NCBI RefSeq assembly: GCF_014648575.1
Contig: NZ_BMRJ01000001.1
Coordinates: 1,237,447 to 1,293,931 of the forward strand
DNA length: 56,485 nt
Origin: Agromyces mediolanus
GTDB taxonomy: Bacteria; Actinomycetota; Actinomycetes; Actinomycetales; Microbacteriaceae
Direction of reading: 5' to 3'
The notes beneath the pieces were generated by a model that made no database searches, was not told where the DNA came from, and saw only the letters and a list, made by a program, of their open reading frames with translations. Positions within the stretch are counted from its first letter, which is position 1. Each line of letters starts with the position of its first letter. The translations under genes were made by a program, and so were the position numbers. Below are positions 23,080 through 30,942 of this stretch, piece by piece.

Positions 23080-23649
23080 ATGCCGCAGCTCACGCCGCTC
23101 GGCGTCACCGCCCTCGCGGTGCTCGCCGAAGGCGACATGCATCCCTACGAGATGTACCAGCTCATGCTCGCGCGCAAGGAGGACCGCGTCGTGCGGCTCT
23201 CGCCCGGATCGCTCTACCGCGCGGTCGAGCGCTTCGCCGCCGACGGGCTCATCGCCGAGGTCGGCGTCGAACGCGAGGGCAACCGGCCCGAGCGCACGGT
23301 GTACTCGATCACGCCCGCCGGACGCGCGGCGCTCCGCGCGTCGATCGCCGAGATGCTCGGCCGCCACGTGAACGAGTTCCCCGAGTTCCCGGTCGCGATC
23401 GGCGAGGCGCACAATCTGCCCGCCGGCGAGGTGATCCGGCTGCTCGGCGAGCGGGTGGCCAGCATCCGCGAGACCATCGGCTTCATCGACGCCTCCCTCG
23501 AAGGCATCGCCGCGCGCGGCGTCGCGACCGCGCACGTGCTGAACGTGCACTACACGCGGGCCATGCTCGTCGCCGAGGCGGACTGGCTCGACTCCACGAT
23601 CTCCCAGCTCGGGACGGGCGCGCTCGCCTGGCCCGGGCCATCCAACTGA
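23080..23649 (+). CDS. PadR-family transcriptional regulator
   Basis: A 189-residue PadR repressor. The N-terminal winged helix (about 3-85) includes 'LTPLGVTALAVLAEGDMHPYEMYQLM' and 'SPGSLYRAVERFAADGLI', with the wing at 'RPERTVYSITPAGRAAL'. The C-terminal part is the helical dimerisation domain of PadR subfamily s2 type. GAGGAGG precedes the ATG by about 6 nt. It directly precedes a DHA2 exporter (17 nt gap), the usual arrangement in which PadR senses a toxic compound and derepresses its own operon. Confidence 0.9.
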   Translation: MPQLTPLGVTALAVLAEGDMHPYEMYQLMLARKEDRVVRLSPGSLYRAVERFAADGLIAEVGVEREGNRPERTVYSITPAGRAALRASIAEMLGRHVNEFPEFPVAIGEAHNLPAGEVIRLLGERVASIRETIGFIDASLEGIAARGVATAHVLNVHYTRAMLVAEADWLDSTISQLGTGALAWPGPSN

Positions 23650-23666
23650 CTCCGAAAGGTTCCGCG

Positions 23667-25205
23667 ATGGAACGCAAGCCCTGGCCCGCACTCTGGGCCC
23701 TCGTCATCGGCTTCTTCATGATCCTCGTCGACTCGACGATCGTCTCGATCGCGAACCCGGCGATCCTCACCGACCTCGACACCGACTTCACCGCGGTGCT
23801 CTGGGTGACGAGCGCCTACCTGCTCGCCTACGCGGTGCCGCTGCTCATCACCGGGCGCCTCGGCGACCGCTTCGGGCCGAAGCGGATCTACCTCATCGGC
23901 CTCGTGATCTTCACCCTCGCCTCGCTCTGGTGCGGCTTCGCGGGCGACATCACGATGCTGATCGTCGCCCGTGCCGTGCAGGGGCTCGGCGCCGCGTTGA
24001 TGACGCCGCAGACGATGGCCGTCATCACCCGCATCTTCCCGCCGAACCAGCGCGGCGCGGCGATGGGCCTCTGGGGCGCCGTCGCGGGCATCGCGACGCT
24101 CGTCGGCCCGATCCTCGGCGGCGTGCTCGTCGACACCCTCGGTTGGGAATGGATCTTCTTCGTCAACGTGCCCGTCGGCATCGTCGCCTTCGCGATGGCG
24201 GTCTGGCTCGTGCCGAACCTCGAGACCCACCCACACCGCTTCGACTGGCTCGGCGTCGTGCTGAGCGGCGTCGGCATGTTCCTCGTGGTCTTCGGCATCC
24301 AGGAGGGCGAGAGCTACGACTGGGGCACCATCGTCGGTCCGATCAGCGTGTGGGGGCTCATCATCACGGGCGTCGTGGTGCTCGCCGGCTTCCTCGTCTG
24401 GCAGCGCTTCAACCGCGCCGAGCCGCTGCTGCCGCTCGGGCTGTTCCGCGACCGCAACTTCGCCCTGTCGAACGTCGCGATCTCGCTCGTCGGCCTCGCG
24501 ATCACCTCGATGCCGCTGCCGCTCGCGTTCTACTTCCAGATCGCCCGCGGGCTCGACCCGACCCAGGCGGCGCTCATGCTCGCGCCGATGGCGGTCGCCT
24601 CGGGCATCATGGCGCCGATCATCGGCAAGCTCACCGACCGCGTCGACCCGAAGTGGGTCGCGCTCGCCGGCTTCTCGACCGTCGCGGTCGCCCTCGGCTG
24701 GATGGCGCTCTGGCTCTCGCCCGACGCCGAACTCTGGACGCTGCTCTTCCCGGTCGCGCTGCTCGGCCTCGGCCTGTCGGGCATCTGGGCGCCGCTCGCG
24801 TCCTCGGCGACCCGCAACCTGCCGCCGCAGCAGGCCGGCGCCGGCTCCGGCGTCTACAACATGACCCGCCAGGTGGGCTCGGTGCTCGGCAGCGCGGCGA
24901 TCACGGCGCTGCTGAACGCCCGGCTCGCGGCCGAGCTGCCCGGATTCACGGGCGGCTTCAGCGGCGAGGCGGGGGCCGGCTCGGGCGGCCTGCCGCCGCA
25001 GCTCGCCGAGGGCTTCGCGACGGCGATGAGCCAGTCGCTCTGGCTGCCGGTCATCGGCTTCGGACTCGGCGCGATCGTGGTGCTGTTCTTCGCGAAGCCG
25101 AAGGTCACCGTGGCCTGGGGCGGCCAGCGGCCGGCGGATGCCTCGGGCAGCGCGGATGCCGCGGGCGGCGCGCCCGCGGAGGCATCCGCGTCCCGCTCGG
25201 AGTAG
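23667..25205 (+). CDS. MFS multidrug exporter, DHA2 (EmrB/QacA) family
   Basis: A 512-residue, 14-helix major facilitator. The DHA2 signatures are seen in 'VDSTIVSIANPAI' (TM1, conserved Asp), 'TGRLGDRFGPKRIYL' (motif A) and 'GPILGGVLVDTLGWEWIFFVNVPVG' (motif C with its following WRW-type segment). The C-terminus is a disordered Ala/Ser/Asp tail. A GAAAGG lies 8 nt before the ATG. It is co-transcribed with padR and expected to expel drugs or phenolic compounds by proton antiport. Confidence 0.93.
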   Translation: MERKPWPALWALVIGFFMILVDSTIVSIANPAILTDLDTDFTAVLWVTSAYLLAYAVPLLITGRLGDRFGPKRIYLIGLVIFTLASLWCGFAGDITMLIVARAVQGLGAALMTPQTMAVITRIFPPNQRGAAMGLWGAVAGIATLVGPILGGVLVDTLGWEWIFFVNVPVGIVAFAMAVWLVPNLETHPHRFDWLGVVLSGVGMFLVVFGIQEGESYDWGTIVGPISVWGLIITGVVVLAGFLVWQRFNRAEPLLPLGLFRDRNFALSNVAISLVGLAITSMPLPLAFYFQIARGLDPTQAALMLAPMAVASGIMAPIIGKLTDRVDPKWVALAGFSTVAVALGWMALWLSPDAELWTLLFPVALLGLGLSGIWAPLASSATRNLPPQQAGAGSGVYNMTRQVGSVLGSAAITALLNARLAAELPGFTGGFSGEAGAGSGGLPPQLAEGFATAMSQSLWLPVIGFGLGAIVVLFFAKPKVTVAWGGQRPADASGSADAAGGAPAEASASRSE

Positions 25206-25229
25206 CGCGACGGGCCCGGGCCTGGCCGA

Positions 25230-26489
25230 TCAGGCCAGCCCGGCCCGCTCGGTCAGCACCTGGCGGAGCACCTGCTCGGTCTGCTGCAGGCCGCGGTGCA
25301 CCTCCTCGAAGCTCGTCGACAGCGGCGAGAGGCCGATGCGGAGGCCCCCGGGATCGCGGTAGTCGGGGATGACGTCGCGCTGCCAGAGCCTGGCGGTCAC
25401 CTCGCGCATGGCGTCGTGGTGCAGGGTGACGTGCCCGCCGCGCTCCTCGGGGTCGGCGGGCGAGGCGAGCGTCACCCCGAGCGGGGCGAGCCACGCCTCG
25501 GACAGCTCGATCGCGAAGGCGGTGAGCGCCATCGACTTCGCCCGGATCGCGGGCATGCCCGCCTCCTCGATCATCGCCAGCGTCTCGGCCATCGGCAGCA
25601 TGCCGAGGATCGGCGCGGTGCCCGAGAGGAAGCGGCGGATGCCGGGCACGGGCTCGTACTCCGGCCCCATCAGGAACATGTCCGTCGTGCCCCACCAGCC
25701 CTGGATCGGCTGCGCGAGCACGCCCTGCAGCTCGTCGCGCACATAGGCGAACGCGGGCGAGCCCGGCCCGCCGTTCAGGTACTTGTAGGTGCAGCCGACG
25801 GCCAGGTCGAAGCCCCAGGCATCCGCCTTGACCGGAACCGAGCCGGCCGAGTGGCAGAGGTCCCAGAGGATGAGCGCGCCCGCGTCGTGCGCGATGCGCG
25901 TGAGCTCGGGGGCGTCGGCGAGGTGCGCCGAGCGGTACGCGACGTGCGAGACGACGACGAGGGCGGTCTCGGGCCCGACCGCGCGCGCGAGCTGCGCGGG
26001 GGTGACGCCGGCCGCGGTGTCGACCTCGATCCAGCGCAGCCGCAGCCCGCGCTCTTTGGCGATGCCTTCGAGCACGTAGCGGTCGGTGGGGAAGTTGTCC
26101 GTGTCGACCACGATCTCCCGCCGCTGCGGGTCGCGGGCGATCTGCGCGTCGACCGCGGCGCGGGCGAGTTTGTAGAGCAGCACCGTCGTGGAATCGGCGA
26201 CGACGGTCTGCCCGGCCTTCGCCTCGATCACCGCGCGGCCGATGCGGTCGCCGAGCTCGGTCGGCTGGGCGAGCCAGGCCTCGTCCCAGCCGCGGATGAG
26301 CCGGCCGCCCCACTCCTCGGTCATGAACTGCTGCATGCGCTCGATCGCCGCGAGCGGCGGCCGGCCGAGCGAGTTGCCGTCGAAGTAGACGAGCGGGCCG
26401 TCGGCGCCCGCGAAGCGCTTGCGGAAGTGGGCGAGGCCGTCGGCCCGGTCCATGCGGCGGGCGTAGGCGAGGTGCTGGTCGAGGCTCAT
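25230..26489 (-). CDS. kynU: Kynureninase
   Basis: A 419-residue PLP enzyme that splits kynurenine into anthranilate and alanine. The PLP lysine is Lys236 in GCTYKYLNGGPG; Asp210 (LWDLCHSAG) contacts the cofactor ring nitrogen; FDGNSLGRPP near residue 36 and NFPTDRY at 132 are further kynureninase marks. Length is typical of bacterial KynU. The ATG overlaps the stop of the amidohydrolase gene (ATGA), and it is the last gene of a three-gene kynurenine operon. Confidence 0.95.
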   Translation of the reverse strand: MSLDQHLAYARRMDRADGLAHFRKRFAGADGPLVYFDGNSLGRPPLAAIERMQQFMTEEWGGRLIRGWDEAWLAQPTELGDRIGRAVIEAKAGQTVVADSTTVLLYKLARAAVDAQIARDPQRREIVVDTDNFPTDRYVLEGIAKERGLRLRWIEVDTAAGVTPAQLARAVGPETALVVVSHVAYRSAHLADAPELTRIAHDAGALILWDLCHSAGSVPVKADAWGFDLAVGCTYKYLNGGPGSPAFAYVRDELQGVLAQPIQGWWGTTDMFLMGPEYEPVPGIRRFLSGTAPILGMLPMAETLAMIEEAGMPAIRAKSMALTAFAIELSEAWLAPLGVTLASPADPEERGGHVTLHHDAMREVTARLWQRDVIPDYRDPGGLRIGLSPLSTSFEEVHRGLQQTEQVLRQVLTERAGLA

Positions 26490-27505
26490 CCGAACTCCAG
26501 GTTCTCGATCGGGACGACGCGGGCGCCGGCGAGCCAGCCGGGCAGCCCGTCGGCGTCGCCCGGCGGCGGGCCGGGTACGAAGGTGGCGAGGGCGTCGCCG
26601 CCCCAGTCCGCGGCATCGGCGAGCGGCCACGGGTCGGCGAGCGCCGCGACGAGCTCGGCGGCACCGAGCCCAGCGGCGAGCATCGCGGCGAGCTCGCCCG
26701 CGTTCACCCCGTCGGGCAGCTCGCCGTTGCCGAGGTCGGTGCCGTACAGCACCCGCCCGCCGGCAGCGCGGAACCGTGCGGTGTTGTCGATCGCCGTCTC
26801 GAGGGCGGATGCCTCGCCGGCGCGGGCGTGGATGTCGAAGGTCGCGATCCAGCACTGCCCCGCCGCGGCCGCGCGCGTGAGGAGCTCGTCGTCGAGGCGC
26901 TCGGTGAACGGCGCGTGCACGAGGGCGTCGGCGCCGGCCTCGATCGCGAGCCGGGCCATGCCCTCGCCCTCGGCGTGCGCGGCCACGAGGAGGCCGTGCG
27001 CCCGCGCCGCGGCGATGACCGCGTCGAGCGTCTCGCGGTCGAAGACCGGCCCGGCGTCGGCGTTCAGCATGACCTTCACGAGCCGGGCGCCGAAGGCCGC
27101 CTGCTCGGCGACGGCGGTCTCGATCGGGTCCGGGAGCGCCCGGCGTTCGTGGGCGGGGAGGGGTGCGGGCAGCTCACGGAGGCTGCCCGGGCGGAGCCAC
27201 CAGCGGTCGCTCGGATAGCCGCCCGGTGCCGTCAGGAACTGGCCGGCGAACACCACGCGCGGCAGCGGTTCGCGACCGGCGAGGGCCGAGATCGCGGTGA
27301 GTTCCGCGCCGAGGTCGACGACGCCCGCGATGCCCGCCCGGGGCGCGGCATCCGGGTCGACCATCTGCAGGTGCACGTGGTGATCGACGAACGGCGGGAA
27401 GGCCGTGCCCTCGGGGCCCGGTGCGCCGTCGGCGAGGCGCAGCCGCGCCGGCCGCCCCGGCAGCGGCTCGGGGCTCGGCAGCTCCTCGGCGGTGCGCACG
27501 CTCAC
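26486..27505 (-). CDS. Amidohydrolase, candidate N-formylkynurenine formamidase
   Basis: A 339-residue amidohydrolase-superfamily protein. The full metal set is visible: His43-x-His45 (DHHVHL), Lys144 (VKVML, carboxylated bridge), His177 (AAHAEG), His197 (VHAPF) and Asp257 (YGTDLGNG). It lies between kynA and kynU with 4-nt overlaps on both sides (GTGA and ATGA). N-formylkynurenine deformylation is the only step missing between them, and no KynB-type formamidase is present. Hence it is a candidate non-homologous formamidase; this is inference from position and chemistry. An imidazolonepropionase-like role is an alternative. Confidence 0.85.
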   Translation of the reverse strand: MSVRTAEELPSPEPLPGRPARLRLADGAPGPEGTAFPPFVDHHVHLQMVDPDAAPRAGIAGVVDLGAELTAISALAGREPLPRVVFAGQFLTAPGGYPSDRWWLRPGSLRELPAPLPAHERRALPDPIETAVAEQAAFGARLVKVMLNADAGPVFDRETLDAVIAAARAHGLLVAAHAEGEGMARLAIEAGADALVHAPFTERLDDELLTRAAAAGQCWIATFDIHARAGEASALETAIDNTARFRAAGGRVLYGTDLGNGELPDGVNAGELAAMLAAGLGAAELVAALADPWPLADAADWGGDALATFVPGPPPGDADGLPGWLAGARVVPIENLEFG

Positions 27506-28395
27506 CCCGGGATCTCGGTGCGGACGGCGAACAGCTCGGGGAAGAAGGTGAGCTCGAGCGCGCGACGCAGGAACGGGGCGCCCGAGGAGCCGCCAGTGCC
27601 GGTCTTCGAGCCGATGATGCGCTCGACCGTCTTCAGGTGCCGGAAGCGCCAGAGCTGGAAGTTGTCCTCGAGGTCGACGAGCTCTTCGCAGGTCTCGTAC
27701 GCCGCCCAGTGCTCGTCGGGGTTCGCGTAGATCGAGGCGAAGAGCGGCACGAGCTCGGGCTGGAACGTCCAGGCGAGGGTGACGTCGCGGTCGAGCACCG
27801 CGGAGGGCACGGCGTAGCCGCGCCGGGCGAGCAGCCGCAGGAACTCGTCGTACAGGCTCGGCTGCTCGAGCGCCTGCTTCACCACGGCGTGCGCCACCGG
27901 GTCGGCGTCGAAGACCTGCAGCATCTTGGAGTTCTTGTTGCCGAGCACGAACTCGACGGCGCGGTACTGGTACGACTGGAACCCGCTCGCGTTGCCGAGC
28001 ACGTTGCGGAACTGCGCGTACTCGGTGGGCGTGAGGGTCGCGAGCACCGACCATTGCTCGGTCAGGGTCTTCTGGATGTGCTTCACGCGGGCGACGCACT
28101 TCAGCGCGGGGGCGAGCTCGTCGGCGCGCAGGTAAGCGCAGGCCGCCTCGAGCTCGTGCAGCACGAGCTTCAGCCAGAGCTCGGTGGTCTGGTGCTGGAT
28201 GATGAACAGCAGTTCGTCGTGGTGCTCGGGTCGGGAGATCGGCCGCTGCGCCGCGAGCAGGGTGCCGAGGTCGAGGTAGCCGCCGTAGCTCATGCGGTCG
28301 CTGAAGTCGGTGACGACGGATGCCTCGATCTGCCGGGTGTTCGATTCGACGCCGTTTGATTCGACGCCGTCGGCCACGTCTTCGTGCTGAGTCAC
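27502..28395 (-). CDS. kynA: Tryptophan 2,3-dioxygenase
   Basis: A 297-residue haem dioxygenase converting tryptophan to N-formylkynurenine. The proximal haem ligand is His253 (FRHLKTVERIIG), followed by the substrate-binding GSKTGTGGSSG loop. The distal active-site His68 (FIIQHQT) and Arg130 (FRNVLG) are present. Residues 10-19 contain a recent five-residue duplication (GVESN twice). It is the first gene of the kyn operon, divergent from a TetR gene across 111 bp. Confidence 0.96.
   Translation of the reverse strand: MTQHEDVADGVESNGVESNTRQIEASVVTDFSDRMSYGGYLDLGTLLAAQRPISRPEHHDELLFIIQHQTTELWLKLVLHELEAACAYLRADELAPALKCVARVKHIQKTLTEQWSVLATLTPTEYAQFRNVLGNASGFQSYQYRAVEFVLGNKNSKMLQVFDADPVAHAVVKQALEQPSLYDEFLRLLARRGYAVPSAVLDRDVTLAWTFQPELVPLFASIYANPDEHWAAYETCEELVDLEDNFQLWRFRHLKTVERIIGSKTGTGGSSGAPFLRRALELTFFPELFAVRTEIPG
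28343..28370. repeat. 15-bp tandem duplication in the kynA 5' end
   Basis: GATTCGACGCCGT occurs at 28343-28355 and 28358-28370 (period 15 bp), encoding GVESN twice in the non-conserved N-terminal extension. It has no frame effect. Confidence 0.7.
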
Positions 28396-28494
28396 GGAGC
28401 CAGCCTACGCGCGCGGCTCGGGCGGCCGGGGCCCGGACCGCGCGGAGGTGGCGCTCGGCGAAAATCCGCATGAATGGGCGAGGGCATCCGTCGC

Positions 28495-28500
28495 TACAAT
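28495..28500 (+). promoter_or_regulatory. -10 box of the TetR gene at 28507 (leaderless)
   Basis: TACAAT, with a weak -35 TGAATG at 28471-28476 (18-bp spacing). The ATG at 28507 is 6 nt downstream, which rules out an in-frame ATG at 28474 as the start. Confidence 0.6.
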
Positions 28501-28506
28501 TCCAGA

Positions 28507-29148
28507 ATGAGCTCGTCGACTTCCACCCGTCGCGACGCCAGGCGCAACCACGAGCGGCTGCTCGTGGAAGCCCGTCGCCTGTTCGCCGAGCGCGGCATCG
28601 ACGCGCCGCTCGACGAACTCGCCAATCGAGCGGGGGTGGGGGCCGGCACGGTGTACCGGCACTTCCCCAACCGCGAGGCGCTGCTGCTCGAGCTGTACGA
28701 CTCGGCCCTCGTCATGTTCCGCGACATGCAGCCGGAGATCGTCGAGGCGGACACGGCCTGGCAGGCGATCGAGCGCTACATCGAGCGACTCGCCGGCTGG
28801 ATCGCCGAGACCCCGTACCTCGCGGCGCTGCTGCACCGCGTCGGCGAGATCTACCCCGACCACCAGCCGGCGCTGGCCATGGAGCCGCTCCTGAACGAGC
28901 TCGTCGAGCGCGCCAAGGCCGAGGGCTCGCTGCGCGCCGACGTCACGGGCGTCGACCTCTCCGTGCTCGCGAACATGCTCGGCTCGGTCGGGCAGTTCGG
29001 CGGCGGCTACCTGCCGCACTGGCACCGGCAGCTCACGATCGTGCTCGACGGGCTGCGCGCCCGCCCCGAGCTCACGCCGCTGCCGGGCGAGGCGCCGAGC
29101 TTCGCCGAGTTCCACGAGCTGCAGCACGGGCGCGGCGCCGCCGAGTAG
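28507..29148 (+). CDS. TetR-family transcriptional regulator
   Basis: A 213-residue TetR repressor. The helix-turn-helix lies at residues 13-60, with 'GIDAPLDELANRAGVGAGTVYRHFPNREALLLELY' as the recognition part. The C-terminal ligand domain is helical (about 75-205). It is divergent from the kyn operon and might control it, but its partner gene cannot be fixed from position alone. The start follows a near-consensus -10 box directly, giving a leaderless message. Confidence 0.88.
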   Translation: MSSSTSTRRDARRNHERLLVEARRLFAERGIDAPLDELANRAGVGAGTVYRHFPNREALLLELYDSALVMFRDMQPEIVEADTAWQAIERYIERLAGWIAETPYLAALLHRVGEIYPDHQPALAMEPLLNELVERAKAEGSLRADVTGVDLSVLANMLGSVGQFGGGYLPHWHRQLTIVLDGLRARPELTPLPGEAPSFAEFHELQHGRGAAE

Positions 29149-29203
29149 TACGGCGACGCGGATGCCTCGACGAGGCATCCACGTCATCCGCGCTGACCCC
29201 GCG

Positions 29204-30103
29204 CTACTCGGCCGCGCGCACCTCGACGAGGTTCGCCCACGGGTCGTCGAAGGCGAGCGTGCGGCCGTCGTCCCGCACGCCGACGCGGAAGTGCGCCATG
29301 CGCTCGCCGAGCGCGCCGAGCTCCTCGGCGTCGGGCACGACGATCTCGACCTTGCCGAGTCCGAGGGCGAGCCCGCGACGACCGGCGCCGCGACTGCCCC
29401 AGGTGTTCATCGCCATGTGGTGGTGGTAGCCGCCGGCCGAGACGAAGAGGGCCTGATCGCCCATCTCGGCGGTCGTCTCGAAGCCGAGCCGCTCGACGTA
29501 GAACTCGCGCGCGCTCGCCACGTCGCCGACGGAGAGGTGCACGTGGCCGACGATCGCGCTGCCGAGCCCGGTGCCCGCGGCGGCCGCCTGCACGCCCGGC
29601 TCGCCGAGGTGCTCCCGCAGGTAGGCGTTCGGGTCGAGGTGCAGGGTCGCCATCTCGACGGTGCCGTGCACCCAGCTCCAGGCGGAGCGGTCGCGGTCGA
29701 AGTAGAGCTCGACGCCGTTGCCCTCGGGGTCGGTGAAGTAGAAGGCCTCGCTGACGAGATGGTCGGCGCTGCCCGTGAAGGTGCCGGGGTAGCGCGAGGC
29801 GACCGAGTAGATCGCGGTCGCGAGCGCCTCGCGCGTGTCGAAGAGGATGGCTGTGTGGTAGAGCCCGGCGTCGCGCGGCGAGGCGTGCCGCAGCTCGGGC
29901 GCGTGCTCGAGCACGATGATCGGCGTCGTGCCGCGGCCGAGCACGGCGAGGGGGCCGTCGTGGCGCAGCAGTTCGAGGGTGACGCCGTCGCGGTAGTAGC
30001 GGATCATGCCGTCGAGGTCGGCGACCCGCAGCGTCACGGCGCCCATGCCGGTGTCGGCGGCGAGGAGTCCGGCGCCCTGCGGCGCCCCATTGGTTGTAAG
30101 CAC
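29204..30103 (-). CDS. VOC-family protein, two-domain extradiol-dioxygenase-like
   Basis: A 299-residue protein with two vicinal-oxygen-chelate domains, in the style of CatE/catechol-2,3-dioxygenases. Domain 1 (about 16-130) has 'MGAVTLRVADLDGMIRYYRDG' and an HTAIL strand; 'FYFTDPEGNGVELYFDR' closes it with a conserved metal-ligand Glu. Domain 2 (about 180-295) begins 'IVGHVHLSVGDVASAREFYVERLG' and contains GGYHHHMAMNTW. The substrate is unknown (catechol or quinone-like). The GTG start was chosen because a TAGTAT box ends 5 nt upstream. A near-perfect operator overlaps the promoter, so expression is probably repressible. Confidence 0.86.
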   Translation of the reverse strand: MLTTNGAPQGAGLLAADTGMGAVTLRVADLDGMIRYYRDGVTLELLRHDGPLAVLGRGTTPIIVLEHAPELRHASPRDAGLYHTAILFDTREALATAIYSVASRYPGTFTGSADHLVSEAFYFTDPEGNGVELYFDRDRSAWSWVHGTVEMATLHLDPNAYLREHLGEPGVQAAAAGTGLGSAIVGHVHLSVGDVASAREFYVERLGFETTAEMGDQALFVSAGGYHHHMAMNTWGSRGAGRRGLALGLGKVEIVVPDAEELGALGERMAHFRVGVRDDGRTLAFDDPWANLVEVRAAE

Positions 30104-30114
30104 AACTAATACTA
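30090..30114 (-). promoter_or_regulatory. Promoter and 20-bp operator of the VOC gene
   Basis: Reverse -10 TAGTAT (30114-30109) leads directly to the GTG at 30103. TTGGTTGT (30090-30097), AAGC, ACAACTAA (30102-30109) is an inverted repeat with 7 of 8 pairs, spanning start codon and -10 box. The size and form suit MarR/TetR-type repressors. The neighbouring TetR at 30200 is one candidate. Confidence 0.6.
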
Positions 30115-30154
30115 CCGCGCGGCGCCCCGGGGTATTCCCGACTGATCTCTCGAG

Positions 30155-30182
30155 TTGCCCGACGTTCATGAAAGTCGGGCAA
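30155..30182. repeat. Dispersed 28-bp palindrome, copy 2
   Basis: The arm TTGCCCGACGTTCA (30155-30168) pairs with 30169-30182 with a single mismatch (G30164/A30173), the only departure from the other copies. It lies 17 nt downstream of the TetR stop codon (reverse strand) and so could terminate that gene. Confidence 0.8.
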
Positions 30183-30199
30183 GTCTGGGGGTGGGGGCC

Positions 30200-30793
30200 T
30201 CAGCGGCGGCGCAGGCTCTCGAGCAGGGCGTCGAGGGCGGCGCGCATCCGCTCGTCGGTCGAGAACTCGGGCATCAGCAGGCGGATGGTCTGCCAGCCCA
30301 TGTTCGCGGAGGCGACCCGGTCGGAGGCGGTGACGAGGTCGACGTCGTCGGCGAGCTCGCCGTCGTCGCGCGCCTCCTCGAGGTAGCGCAGGATGCGCTC
30401 GCGCCACTGCCGGGCGTGCTCACGCTGCGTCGCCCAGAACGCCTCGTTCTGCGCCGCGTAGCTCCAGTAGGCGACGCCGACCCTGGCGTGCCGGGTGCCC
30501 TCCGGGCCGAAAGGGAGCGCGGCCACGCACATGCCGTGCAGCGCCGCGAGGCCCCGCTTGCCGGCCGTGAGCTCGTCGATGCGCGCGTCGGCGTCGCCCC
30601 GGGTGAGCAGGAACACCGCGTTCAGCAGGCTCTCCTTGTCGGGGAAGTACCGCGCGAAGGCGCTGTGCGAGTACCCCGCCTCGGCCGCGATGCTGCGCAT
30701 GGTCGCCTGATCGAAGCCGTCGCGGGCGATGACCTGCCACGCGGCCGCCGCGATCTCGTCGCGGCGCGCGTCGTGATCGACGACTCTCGGCAT
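30200..30793 (-). CDS. TetR-family transcriptional regulator
   Basis: A 197-residue TetR protein. The helix-turn-helix covers about residues 8-54 with 'AAEAGYSHSAFARYFPDKESLLNAVF' as recognition region. The C-terminal domain shows the BetI-like pattern seen in many actinobacterial regulators, with 'VAYWSYAAQNEAF' and 'VASANMGWQTIRLLMPEF'. GAGGAG is about 7 nt before the ATG at 30793. Divergence from the sulfatase gene across 149 bp, with two inverted repeats between, makes it the likely sulfatase regulator. Confidence 0.87.
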   Translation of the reverse strand: MPRVVDHDARRDEIAAAAWQVIARDGFDQATMRSIAAEAGYSHSAFARYFPDKESLLNAVFLLTRGDADARIDELTAGKRGLAALHGMCVAALPFGPEGTRHARVGVAYWSYAAQNEAFWATQREHARQWRERILRYLEEARDDGELADDVDLVTASDRVASANMGWQTIRLLMPEFSTDERMRAALDALLESLRRR

Positions 30794-30850
30794 CCTCGGC
30801 TCCTCGTTCGGCCTGCTGACCGGCTGGTGCCTCACAGCATACGTTGTTCC

Positions 30851-30922
30851 ACGCATGGAGAAAGTTATGCGTTCGTGACCTCGCGTGGGCCGCCGGCGGT
30901 TATCGTTAGTGACCACTTGGTC
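30851..30922. promoter_or_regulatory. Operator candidates between tetR and the sulfatase gene
   Basis: ACGCAT (30851-30856) faces ATGCGT (30867-30872) across 10 bp. GACCA (30911-30915) faces TGGTC (30918-30922) across 2 bp, just before the sulfatase ribosome-binding site. Both are plausible TetR-family sites. Confidence 0.4.
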
Positions 30923-30942
30923 TCCAACGATTGCGAGGATGC

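Noticed and set aside
28474..28506. Upstream ATG start for the TetR gene at 28474
   Set aside because: It would place the near-consensus TACAAT -10 box inside the coding sequence. The ATG at 28507 is 6 nt after that box.
30104..30169. N-terminal extension of the VOC protein to 30169
   Set aside because: The extension is encoded by the dispersed palindrome and lies upstream of the -10 box. GTG at 30103 is the leaderless start.
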